Shown: positions 8,693 to 16,962 of the stretch, one piece after another | Layout: the number at the start of each line of letters is the position of its first letter | Position numbering within the stretch: position 1 is the stretch's first letter | Origin: Helicobacteraceae bacterium | GTDB taxonomy: Bacteria; Campylobacterota; Campylobacteria; Campylobacterales; Helicobacteraceae | Direction of reading: 5' to 3' | Length of the DNA stretch: 52,621 nucleotides | Assembly (NCBI GenBank): GCA_900766555.1 | Contig: CAAFVR010000022.1 | Coordinates: 1-52,621, forward strand | Notes under the pieces: model-generated | The model's database searches: none | Told to the model about the DNA's origin: nothing | What the model saw: the letters and a program-made list of their open reading frames with translations, nothing else | Translations under genes and position numbers: made by a program

Positions 8693-9435
8693 TATGATTC
8701 TTGCGCTTGATCTTGGACTTCATTATTAGAATTCGCTGGAGTTGCCGGATTTCCCGAAGCTGCTGAATTCTCCTGAGTTGCCGGATTCGCCGGATTAGCG
8801 GGAGTTGTGGGAGCTGCTGGAGCTGCCGGGGCATTTTCTTGTTTTTCTTCTATTTCTTCTGGTTTGCTTGGATCTATGTATTTTTCTAGCGATATAATTA
8901 CGCCATTTGTTAAATTACGAAATAGGACGCCATTTTTTGTGCGTTGATAATATATTATTTGGCCGCTTTGTTGAAAGCGCTGTATGCTTGAGCCATCAGT
9001 TGCAACAGCCCTACCCTTACCTTCGAAAATATCGCGTGATAAAAGTATGTCATCAAATAAATTACCATAGGCTACTTTGCCAAAAAAGCGCTTTGAGGCC
9101 GGCCATTTTGGCGCACAATCATTTAAAAAACATATTGTATTTTTAGCGATTGTGATATTTCCAAAATTGCGCCCAAGTTTGAAAAGCTCCAAAATTATAG
9201 TGCCATCGCGGCTGGTGCGCAAAATCGAATAATCATAATAGGATATTGTCGGACTTTTGATATATAACAGCTTGAACTCGACGCTACGTTTTGGCGCATC
9301 TTCTATATCTAAATTACTAACTGGAGCATCGGTAAATAGCCTGCCCGTTTGCGAGCAAGCACTCAAAAATATAACAACAAATAAAAGGAAGTAAAATTTA
9401 TAATTTAAAGCTGCCCTTGGGAAAATCATAGCCAT
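8692..9435 (-). CDS. Lipoprotein with Ala/Pro/Asn-rich C-terminal repeat tail, second gene of flgP-like unit
   Basis: A 247-residue protein with a lipoprotein signal peptide (FYFLLFVVIFLSACSQ, lipobox LSAC). The mature core (about residues 45-195) is beta-rich. The last 50 residues are low complexity (APAAPAAPTTPANPANPATQ), encoded by degenerate GC-rich repeats at about 8725-8845. It follows a FlgP/LPP20-like lipoprotein and may be the counterpart of C. jejuni FlgQ, which also follows flgP, but this rests on position only. ATG 9435 and ATG 9429 are both possible starts. Confidence 0.65.
   Translation of the reverse strand: MAMIFPRAALNYKFYFLLFVVIFLSACSQTGRLFTDAPVSNLDIEDAPKRSVEFKLLYIKSPTISYYDYSILRTSRDGTIILELFKLGRNFGNITIAKNTICFLNDCAPKWPASKRFFGKVAYGNLFDDILLSRDIFEGKGRAVATDGSSIQRFQQSGQIIYYQRTKNGVLFRNLTNGVIISLEKYIDPSKPEEIEEKQENAPAAPAAPTTPANPANPATQENSAASGNPATPANSNNEVQDQAQES
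8725..8845. repeat. Degenerate short GC-rich repeats coding the Ala/Pro/Asn tail of a lipoprotein
   Basis: Imperfect repeats of GCTGGAG / GCCGGAT / GCGGGAG units on the plus strand, in an otherwise AT-rich gene; translated as Ala-Pro-Asn-Pro repeats. Copy number may differ between strains. Confidence 0.5.
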
Positions 9436-9473
9436 CCATTTAGGTATGGCGTATTTTACACTTTTTAGACATT

Positions 9474-10160
9474 TTAGGCGCGATTGCCAGATAGAGCCCT
9501 ATACCAGATCTTGCCATCTAGCTTTAACTCCATTGAAACTTGGCATAGACCGTCTTTATAAACTGTTTCTGTGATTTCTGCATTTCGGATTAGCGCTTGC
9601 ACTTTTGTTTTCACAGTTGAATTTTGCAAAATTGCATCTCGAACTGTATCTTGCGCGTTGATGCGGATACCATACATTTTTTCGCCCAATTGTCTGTAGG
9701 CATCCACTATTGCGGCGCGTTTTGCAAGAGCTAGAGCTTGACTTGGCGAAATCGTAGATTCTGGCGCAACGCCCATCCCAACAGCGGATAGCTCAATTAA
9801 ATTTGTAGGAGTTAATATCGGGCTATTTTGTATTATTGGCGAATCTCCAAGATTTGCTCCCGCACTTGGTGCTGGAGCGGCATCTGGCGCTTGAAAACGC
9901 GTATCTGGAAGCGCATTATCTTGAGTTATATTTGGAAGTGCAAGATCATTTCCAGCTACTAGATTTGGATTTGAAAAACCAACTGGCGGATATGTCGGAG
10001 ATTGCACAGATCCGGGCTGATATACTGCAGATGGAGGCACTAAACTCGTGTCATCACCTGCTAAAAATCCGCCAACATTTCCGCAACCCACGATAAATAG
10101 GGCTCCGCTTAAAATTACAGAAGATTTTAATATGTTTGAAACTTTTTTGCTGCTTTTCAT
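9474..10160 (-). CDS. LPP20-family outer-membrane lipoprotein, FlgP-like
   Basis: A lipoprotein with signal MKSSKKVSNILKSSVILSG and lipobox IVGC, then a Pro/Asn/Ala-rich linker, then an LPP20-type domain (SPSQALALAKRAAIVDAYRQ, LGEKMYGIRI, ending VSMELKLDGKIWYRAL). FlgP of C. jejuni, a basal-disk protein needed for motility, is an LPP20-family lipoprotein. An in-frame ATG exists at 10211 but lies upstream of a sigma-54 promoter and next to the modB stop; ATG 10160 with AAGGGTG five bases before it gives a clean lipoprotein signal. The sigma-54 promoter supports a flagellar role. The gene could instead be a general LPP20 paralogue. Confidence 0.75.
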   Translation of the reverse strand: MKSSKKVSNILKSSVILSGALFIVGCGNVGGFLAGDDTSLVPPSAVYQPGSVQSPTYPPVGFSNPNLVAGNDLALPNITQDNALPDTRFQAPDAAPAPSAGANLGDSPIIQNSPILTPTNLIELSAVGMGVAPESTISPSQALALAKRAAIVDAYRQLGEKMYGIRINAQDTVRDAILQNSTVKTKVQALIRNAEITETVYKDGLCQVSMELKLDGKIWYRALSGNRA

Positions 10161-10194
10161 ACAACACCCTTTTAAAATAATATATTCACTTTTA

Positions 10195-10210
10195 AGCAAT
10201 GTTTGTTCCA
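10195..10210 (-). promoter_or_regulatory. Sigma-54 (RpoN) promoter for the FlgP-like lipoprotein
   Basis: On the minus strand TGGAAC-N5-TTGCT matches the sigma-54 consensus TGGCAC-N5-TTGCW at all but one position, with the exact GG/GC spacing. It begins right after the modB stop and leaves a leader of about 25 bases before the ATG at 10160. In Campylobacterota, sigma-54 mainly serves middle flagellar genes. Confidence 0.8.
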
Positions 10211-10211
10211 C

Positions 10212-10874
10212 TTAGTGAAATGAGCCTCTTTTGAGTCTAAAAAGTATAAATAAAGACCCAAAACTAAGTGCCGTTAAAATCAATACATACATATGCGCAA
10301 CGCCATAGCTCAGCTGCTCAACCTGCGTATATATCGCGATACTAACCGTTCTTGTAGATGATCTTATGTCTCCACCTAACATTAAAACTACGCCAAATTC
10401 ACCAATTGTGTGCATAAAAGTAAGCAAGCTTGCAAATAGCATGCCAGACCTGATATTTGGCAGCACAATATGAAAAAATGTAAAAATCCTGCCTCGTCCA
10501 AGCGAATGACTAACCAAATAAAAGCTCTTTGGCACCGATTCAAGCGCACTTTTTAGCGGATTTACCATAAAAGGCAGTGAGAAAATAATGCTCCCAATCA
10601 AAATGCCAGAAAAGCTAAAAACAAGCCTTATCCCCAATGTTTGTTCCAAAAAGGCGCCAAAAGCATAATTTGGTGAAAATAAAAGCAGTAAATAAAAGCC
10701 TAAAACAACCGGAGGTAACACAAGAGGCAGCCAAACAAGCGCTTCAACAATTTGAGAAAATACGCCTCTTTTAAGCAGACCTAGCGCAATTAACATCCCA
10801 AGCGGGAGTAAAATAATAGTTGTAAAAAATGCTAACTTAAAACTAAGCCATAAAACATCTCCAAACTCGCCCAA
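10212..10874 (-). CDS. modB: Molybdate ABC transporter permease
   Basis: A 220-residue inner-membrane permease with about five to six hydrophobic segments and the cytoplasmic ABC-contacting loop (YLVSHSLGRGRIFTFFHIVLP, the EAA-like motif). It carries molybdate released by ModA. The TTG start at 10874 follows the modA stop directly (TAATTG). The ATPase gene modC does not follow: the next gene has its own sigma-54 promoter. Confidence 0.92.
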   Translation of the reverse strand: MGEFGDVLWLSFKLAFFTTIILLPLGMLIALGLLKRGVFSQIVEALVWLPLVLPPVVLGFYLLLLFSPNYAFGAFLEQTLGIRLVFSFSGILIGSIIFSLPFMVNPLKSALESVPKSFYLVSHSLGRGRIFTFFHIVLPNIRSGMLFASLLTFMHTIGEFGVVLMLGGDIRSSTRTVSIAIYTQVEQLSYGVAHMYVLILTALSFGSLFILFRLKRGSFH

Positions 10875-11594
10875 TTAAGGCATCTCATAACCAAATGCTT
10901 GGAAAGTGTCCCCCTGTTTTAATACAAAATTCATAAAATCTTTAGCATCTTCTTTTGATTTACTTTTATTTAATATCACAAAAGCTTGATTTATCGGAGA
11001 ATACAAATCTGAGCTAATTTTTATGAAATGCCCCTTTTGCTTATCTTGATCAATCAAAGATAACGCGCTAAATCCGATATCAGCACTTTTTAGCAATATC
11101 CATTGATTTGCTTTTGAGATATTTGGCGCTTGCACTAGCTTATCTTTGTATTTTTCATACAGATCTAGCTTTTTTAGCACTTCAACGGCCGCTCTGCCAT
11201 AGGGCGCTAGATCCGGATTAGCAATTGCTATATGCTTATAATTTTTATTCAAATCATCAAGAGATGTAATTTTATACGCTGTACTAAAAAGCGCCAAAGC
11301 TCCTTTTGCATATATTTTGGGCTCATTTGATAGGCCAGCTTCAAAAAGCCTTTTTGGATAATTTGTATCTGCAGATACGAATACATCGACATCAGCGCCA
11401 TTTTGGATCTGAGCAAAACCAACGCCAGATGAAATATAAGTTATATCAATTGTCGCATTTTTATGCTCTTTTAGATAGTCATTTTTGATGACCTCCAAGA
11501 CTTTGGACAAATTTGCCGCCGCAAAAATGCGTAATTGCTCAGCCGAAATGAAAGAGCCAAAAAATAACAAAATAAAAAGAAAGAGAGATCGCAC
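10875..11594 (-). CDS. modA: Molybdate-binding periplasmic protein
   Basis: A 239-residue periplasmic binding protein with signal peptide MRSLFLFILLFFGSFISA, then QLRIFAAANLSKVLEVI, YISSGVGFAQI, DVDVFVSAD and ANPDLAPYGRAA, which are ModA hallmarks for oxyanion contact. The GTG start overlaps the thrC stop as TAGTG, so thrC-modA-modB are probably one transcript. Confidence 0.92.
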   Translation of the reverse strand: MRSLFLFILLFFGSFISAEQLRIFAAANLSKVLEVIKNDYLKEHKNATIDITYISSGVGFAQIQNGADVDVFVSADTNYPKRLFEAGLSNEPKIYAKGALALFSTAYKITSLDDLNKNYKHIAIANPDLAPYGRAAVEVLKKLDLYEKYKDKLVQAPNISKANQWILLKSADIGFSALSLIDQDKQKGHFIKISSDLYSPINQAFVILNKSKSKEDAKDFMNFVLKQGDTFQAFGYEMP

Positions 11595-13033
11595 TAAATA
11601 GCCTTAAGAATTTCTAATTTTATATCATTTAAATTTAAATGATTATCATTATCTTTTGAATGCAGCAAATCTAGTATTTTAGGCGAAATTTCATGCTTTT
11701 TTGATAGTTCTAATAGCGCAGTTTTATCATCCATATCATTATCAAAAATAGCCTTTACCACCGTTTTTGGGAACTTGCTAAATTCCGCTGTCTCTATCGC
11801 CAAACATAAATTATGATCTTTTAAAATATCATGCGCATAAAAAGCGCTAGCGCTATGCGGATCTAGCAAAAAGCCCTTTTCATAATATTTTTTAATCACC
11901 TTAAGCGTATTTGTATCATCGCAATATGCGGGCTCAAAAATGTTCTGCAAAATCTCAAGATTTGCTTTATTTAATGTAAAAATTCCCTCATTTTGCAGAT
12001 CTAGCATGCATTTTGTGGTAATTTCTGCCCCAAAAAGAGCAAATAATATGCGCTCCAAATTTGAAGCTATTAAAATATCCATCGCGGGGCTTAGCGTTTT
12101 TTCTAATTTGCGAGATCTAAGATCATATATTCCGGTCTTTAGGAATTCATAAACCACGTTATTTGCGTTATTTGCGACCACGATTTTTGAAATTGGCACG
12201 ATATTTCTCGCATAAAATGCCCCAAGCGCATTGCCTAGATTGCCGCTTGGTATTATCACTTTCATATTCGCATTCAGATCGGATCTAGCGGCTTTGATTT
12301 TGCAATAACTCCAAACATAATAAATTATTTGGAAAATTATGCGGCCAATATTTATTGAATTTGCAACGCTTAGCGCATAACCCTTGGTCTGTAAATTTTG
12401 CAAGAAATCTTGATCTTTTAAGAGATTTTTTACGGCTTTTTGGGCGTCATCAAAATTGCCATTAATGCCAAAAACGCTCAAATTTTTTGCATTTTGTGAA
12501 GTCATTTGCAGCTTTTGAATTAGACTCGTGCCATTTTTTGGATAGAGGCAAATTACATGTATATTATTTTTATTAGCAAAGGAGCTAAGCGCTGCAGGGC
12601 CGGTATCTCCGGAAGTTGCAACTAAAATTAATAACTTTTTATTATCTAATTGAGCTAGTGATGAAATGATATTTCCAAGCGGCGCTAGCGCCATATCTTT
12701 AAAAGAGCGCGTCTTGCCATGATAGAGCAAAAGGCTATAAAAATGCTCTGAAATTTGCTGCAATTTTGGCGTTTTATAGTCAAATTCACTGTAAGCATCT
12801 AGTGAATTTATGAAAATCTGCCTTATTTGCTCATCTTCATTTTTAAGCATTTGATTTAAAAATCCCATGCAAAAGGCTTTATAATCTGAAATATCAAGAT
12901 TTAATAAATCAATTTTAGGGAAATCATCAAAGCTCCATAACCCGCCATTTGGGGCATTTGGCGCCATAATCGCCTGCTTTAGATTGACATTTTTATTTTC
13001 TTTATCGTTGGATCTAGTGCTTATAAAATGCAT
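11594..13033 (-). CDS. thrC: Threonine synthase
   Basis: A PLP enzyme converting O-phosphohomoserine to threonine. The 479 residues include SFKDMALAPLG with the PLP lysine, LVATSGDTGPAALSSF, and the phosphate-binding IPSGNLGNALG. Length and layout match the epsilonproteobacterial form. First gene of the thrC-modAB unit. Confidence 0.94.
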   Translation of the reverse strand: MHFISTRSNDKENKNVNLKQAIMAPNAPNGGLWSFDDFPKIDLLNLDISDYKAFCMGFLNQMLKNEDEQIRQIFINSLDAYSEFDYKTPKLQQISEHFYSLLLYHGKTRSFKDMALAPLGNIISSLAQLDNKKLLILVATSGDTGPAALSSFANKNNIHVICLYPKNGTSLIQKLQMTSQNAKNLSVFGINGNFDDAQKAVKNLLKDQDFLQNLQTKGYALSVANSINIGRIIFQIIYYVWSYCKIKAARSDLNANMKVIIPSGNLGNALGAFYARNIVPISKIVVANNANNVVYEFLKTGIYDLRSRKLEKTLSPAMDILIASNLERILFALFGAEITTKCMLDLQNEGIFTLNKANLEILQNIFEPAYCDDTNTLKVIKKYYEKGFLLDPHSASAFYAHDILKDHNLCLAIETAEFSKFPKTVVKAIFDNDMDDKTALLELSKKHEISPKILDLLHSKDNDNHLNLNDIKLEILKAI

Positions 13034-13090
13034 TTTCGCTCATTCGCTTAATTGTTTTAGTAATATTTTAACATTGAAAGAATGCTTTAA

Positions 13091-14188
13091 ATGATAGTTT
13101 TTGATATCCAGGGGAGGCTTGGGAACCACTTTTTTATATATGCTGTTGGGATGGCTCTAAAAATGCGAGGAGCCGATGTTCGATTTCTCTTTAATGATCT
13201 AAAAAAAGATATTTCAAATGTCTTGAATTATCACATATTAAAATACAACATAGATTTCAAAACCATAATATTTAAAGAACCAAAGCTACAAAATATATAT
13301 TTGCAAAATATGAGCACCGGGCAATATGATAGAAATATTTTTTATATCAAAGATAACACATTTGTGAGAGGCTATTTCCAAAGCGATATGTATTTCAAAG
13401 ATATTTTTGAGCAATTAAAAGAATCTTTCAAACTAAGAGTCAGCATCCCGCATAAAACGCAGGCTAAGCTAGATCAGATAAGATCTAGCCAATCTTGCTT
13501 TATCCACGTTAGGCGCGGAGATTATCTAAATATTACAGAATATCTAAGACTTGGTTATACCTATTATAAAGCTGCGATTTCTAACATGATAGAAAAGGCA
13601 AATTCTCCTAGATTTTATATTTTTAGTGATGACATTAAATTCATAGAAGAAGTATTTTTAGAAAAAACAGATCTAAATAAATATGGCAATTTTGAAGTCA
13701 TAAATTTGCATGGAAGCTTGCATGACTATCTAGATCTAGAGCTCATGCGCGCGTGCAAACATGGGATAATTGCAAATTCTACCTTTTCTTGGTGGGCCGC
13801 ATATTTGATTGAAAATAAAGAAAAAATCATTTTTAGCCCGCATGTTTTTCACTTTTTGAACGACAATGCGGATCTAGTTCCACCAGAATTTCGCTTAATT
13901 GACTATTCATATGGCCTAGAAATTAAAAAGCATAATTTATCTTTTAGCTATAAAAATGCCCCCCCCCCCCCCGCACAACATGCAGGAGAATTTTTACCAA
14001 ACTCCGATACAAAATTGGCTCAACAAAATAGCTTTAACATTTCGAAAAATAAAATGCTAAAACTTAATAAATTTCATAGAAATTATCGCTACAGACATGT
14101 TATTTATTACAAATTTTATTTGAAGCTAATTTATAGGAAAATATCTTTTAAATTCACGCAATTTAGGCACTTTATCTCAAAGCGCTAA
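13091..14188 (+). CDS. GT11 alpha-1,2-fucosyltransferase with poly-C-variable C-terminus
   Basis: Transfers fucose from GDP-fucose to galactose on surface glycans such as LPS O-chains. Motifs of family GT11: IQGRLGNHFFIYA (residues 7-19), HVRRGDY (139-145, donor binding), and NSTFSWWAAYLIE (about 230-242). The catalytic domain ends near residue 280; a C14 tract codes PPPP at about 290, followed by a strongly basic, aromatic tail (FHRNYRYRHVIYYKFYLKL). With 14 C the tail is in frame; 13 or 15 C give other, shorter tails. H. pylori futC also has a poly-C tract, but it lies inside the gene body. It resembles FutC and lies next to thrC; the acceptor sugar is unproven. Confidence 0.88.
   Translation: MIVFDIQGRLGNHFFIYAVGMALKMRGADVRFLFNDLKKDISNVLNYHILKYNIDFKTIIFKEPKLQNIYLQNMSTGQYDRNIFYIKDNTFVRGYFQSDMYFKDIFEQLKESFKLRVSIPHKTQAKLDQIRSSQSCFIHVRRGDYLNITEYLRLGYTYYKAAISNMIEKANSPRFYIFSDDIKFIEEVFLEKTDLNKYGNFEVINLHGSLHDYLDLELMRACKHGIIANSTFSWWAAYLIENKEKIIFSPHVFHFLNDNADLVPPEFRLIDYSYGLEIKKHNLSFSYKNAPPPPAQHAGEFLPNSDTKLAQQNSFNISKNKMLKLNKFHRNYRYRHVIYYKFYLKLIYRKISFKFTQFRHFISKR
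13959..13972. repeat. Homopolymer C14 in the fucosyltransferase gene
   Basis: Fourteen C, followed by GCACAACATG. Slippage would replace about 70 C-terminal residues without touching the GT11 core: 13 C gives a tail of about 30 residues ending at a TGC TAA, 15 C one of about 20 residues ending at TAG. Confidence 0.88.
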
Positions 14189-14223
14189 AAAAAGCTAAAA
14201 TTGCACAAAATCCTTAGGAAAAC

Positions 14224-16950
14224 ATGCAAGACTACAAAAATACGCTAAATCTACCTAAAACAGACTTTTCCATGCGGGGAAACCTAGCTCAAAATGAACC
14301 AAAAAGATATGAGAGTTGGGGCGAATTTTATACAAAAATGCGCACTCGCGATGCCAAAACCGCCTTTAATATTCATGATGGCCCGCCATATGCCAATGGA
14401 AACTTGCACATAGGGCATGCGCTAAACAAAATACTAAAAGACATAATTACAAAAATGCACTATTTCAAAGGGAATAAGATTTATCTAACGCCCGGATGGG
14501 ATTGCCACGGCTTGCCAATTGAACAACAAGTTGAAAAAGAGCTAGGCGACAAAAAACTTGACCTAAACACCCTCCAGATCCGATCTTTGTGCCGCAAACA
14601 TGCCAAAAAATTTGTGCAAATACAAAAAGATCAGTTCAAAAGTCTAGGAATCCTAGCTGATTGGGATAATAATTATGAAACTATGAATTTTGAATTTGAA
14701 GCTAGTATTTTTGAAGTGCTATGCGAGGTTGCAAAAAAGGGTCTTTTGATTGAGCGCCATAAGCCAATATATTGGAGTTGGGCCGCTCAAAGCGCGCTAG
14801 CTGATGCTGAAGTTGAATATAAACAAAAGGTCTCAGATTCTATTTTTGTGCGCTTTAGCTTGGATAAAAATGCGCTAGATCTGCTTGATTTGCCGCCAAG
14901 TTCGCTTGTGATTTGGACTACAACGCCTTGGACCTTGCCCGCGAATGTGGCACTTGCCATAATGGATGGCGCAACATATGTTAGAACGCAAAATGGCTTA
15001 ATAATTGCAAAAGAATTGCACCTTTCTTTAGTCAAAAAAGGCGTGGTTGATGAGGCGCTAACTCATGAGTTCAAAGCATCAGATCTGCATAAATTAAAGG
15101 CTATAAATCCGCTAAATGGCAGAGAATCGCTAATAATTTATGGTAATCATGTAAGCCTAGAAGATGGCACGGGCATCGTGCATACCGCGCCTGGGCATGG
15201 CGAAGATGACTATTTTTGTGCGCTGAAATATGACTTGCCAGTTTTAATGCCAGTTAATGATTTTGGCCTTTATGATGAAAGTTTAAAAACTCAAAAACTC
15301 GTGCCAAAAGCAGCGCTAGATGATTTTATCGGGATACATGTTTTTAAAGCGCAGGCCAAAATTTTGGAGCTTTTAGGCGAAAATATTTTATTTCATGAGA
15401 AAATCACGCATTCGTATCCGCATTGTTGGCGCACGCATGAGCCAGTAATTTATCGCGCGACAACGCAATGGTTTATCCAAATGGATAAGCCCTTTTTTGA
15501 GAATAAAACGCTCCGTCAAGTTGCACTAGAAGCGCTTGAAAATGTAAAGTTCTATCCAGAATCTGGTAGAAATCGCCTAAAATCTATGATCGAAAATCGC
15601 CCAGATTGGTGCATTTCACGTCAGCGCAATTGGGGCGTGCCAATCGCATTTTTTAGAGATAAAAAAAGTGGCCAAATTATCTTTGATGATGCGGTGTTAA
15701 ATTTCATAAAAGAGCGTTTTAAAAATGAGGGATGTGATATTTGGTGGAGTGAAGATATAGCATCTCTTTTGCCAGATTCGCATAAAGCTTTGGCTGTAAA
15801 TTTGGAGAAAATTACGCATATTTTAGATGTATGGTTTGAGTCTGGATCCACATGGCATGGCGTTTTGACAAATAATAATGTCACGCCTTATCGCGCTGGG
15901 AGCTATCCTTGCGATTTATATCTTGAAGGTAGCGATCAGCACAGAGGTTGGTTTCAAAGTAGTTTACTTTTGTCTTGTGCGATAAATTTGCATGCGCCTT
16001 TTAGAGCGATATTAACGCATGGTTTTACCGTAGATGAACATGGCGAAAAAATGAGCAAAAGCAAGGGCAATGTAATTTCAATTGATGAAGTGCTAAAAAA
16101 TCACGGATCTGAAATTCTGCGCCTTTGGGTCAGTATGAACGAATATCAATCGGATCTACGCATTTCAAAATCGATAATTTCCCAAGTCCAAGAGCAATAC
16201 AAAAAGATACGAAATACCCTACGTTTTTTAAGCGCAAATATATCCGATCTAGATGCGCTATGTCCGCTAGATCAGCTAGATGAAATTGATATTTGGATAC
16301 TTCAGCGTGCGCACACAACGCTCTCTTCGCTGCATTTGTATTTTGCAAAATATGAATTTGTAAAAGGTCTCCAAGGTCTCATGAACTTTATAACAAATGA
16401 TCTATCTGGCATATATCTTGATGTCTGCAAAGATAGTTTATATTGCGATGATTTTGCCAAAACTAGGGCGAAAAAAACGGCCATTTTAATAATCGCGCGC
16501 AATATCGCTCATGCATTAGCGCCAATTTTGACTTATACGATTGATGAATTTTTGGAATTTGTGCCAGCTTGTTTTGGCGGCTTTAAAAATGTGCTTGATT
16601 TGCGACCATTTAATCTATGTCAGATCCAAGAAAACAAAAGTTGCTTTGATGAACTCATAAAAGTGCGCGCTCTCTTTGGTGAAAAATCAGATCTGCTTAA
16701 AAAATCCGGCATTATAAAATCCACTTTGGAGCTAAATATTTATACGGATTTAGATGTCAGCTTTTTAGATAAATGGCTAATTGTAAGCGAAGTTTTTGCA
16801 CTAAATGAATTACAAATAGATGAGTTAGAACGCTTTGTTGTAGATGACAAAACTTTTGTAATAACAAAAGCAAGGCGCAATAAATGCGAGCGTTGCTGGC
16901 GTTTTCTAGCAGATGATAATTTATGTGCTAGATGCCAAAAAGTGCTATAA
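14224..16950 (+). CDS. ileS: Isoleucyl-tRNA synthetase
   Basis: Class I synthetase of 908 residues charging tRNA-Ile. HIGH motif in PPYANGNLHIGHALNK, editing-domain TTPWTLPANVALA, WCISRQRNWGVP, KMSKS in EKMSKSKGNVIS, and a C-terminal zinc ribbon CERCWRF...CARCQ. AGGAAAAC precedes the ATG. It stands 35 bases after the fucosyltransferase gene on the same strand. Confidence 0.97.
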   Translation: MQDYKNTLNLPKTDFSMRGNLAQNEPKRYESWGEFYTKMRTRDAKTAFNIHDGPPYANGNLHIGHALNKILKDIITKMHYFKGNKIYLTPGWDCHGLPIEQQVEKELGDKKLDLNTLQIRSLCRKHAKKFVQIQKDQFKSLGILADWDNNYETMNFEFEASIFEVLCEVAKKGLLIERHKPIYWSWAAQSALADAEVEYKQKVSDSIFVRFSLDKNALDLLDLPPSSLVIWTTTPWTLPANVALAIMDGATYVRTQNGLIIAKELHLSLVKKGVVDEALTHEFKASDLHKLKAINPLNGRESLIIYGNHVSLEDGTGIVHTAPGHGEDDYFCALKYDLPVLMPVNDFGLYDESLKTQKLVPKAALDDFIGIHVFKAQAKILELLGENILFHEKITHSYPHCWRTHEPVIYRATTQWFIQMDKPFFENKTLRQVALEALENVKFYPESGRNRLKSMIENRPDWCISRQRNWGVPIAFFRDKKSGQIIFDDAVLNFIKERFKNEGCDIWWSEDIASLLPDSHKALAVNLEKITHILDVWFESGSTWHGVLTNNNVTPYRAGSYPCDLYLEGSDQHRGWFQSSLLLSCAINLHAPFRAILTHGFTVDEHGEKMSKSKGNVISIDEVLKNHGSEILRLWVSMNEYQSDLRISKSIISQVQEQYKKIRNTLRFLSANISDLDALCPLDQLDEIDIWILQRAHTTLSSLHLYFAKYEFVKGLQGLMNFITNDLSGIYLDVCKDSLYCDDFAKTRAKKTAILIIARNIAHALAPILTYTIDEFLEFVPACFGGFKNVLDLRPFNLCQIQENKSCFDELIKVRALFGEKSDLLKKSGIIKSTLELNIYTDLDVSFLDKWLIVSEVFALNELQIDELERFVVDDKTFVITKARRNKCERCWRFLADDNLCARCQKVL

Positions 16951-16962
16951 AATCTAGCTTAA

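Noticed and set aside
10161..10211. Upstream start of the FlgP-like lipoprotein at 10211
   Set aside because: The start would lie upstream of the sigma-54 promoter and put 17 residues before the lipoprotein signal peptide.
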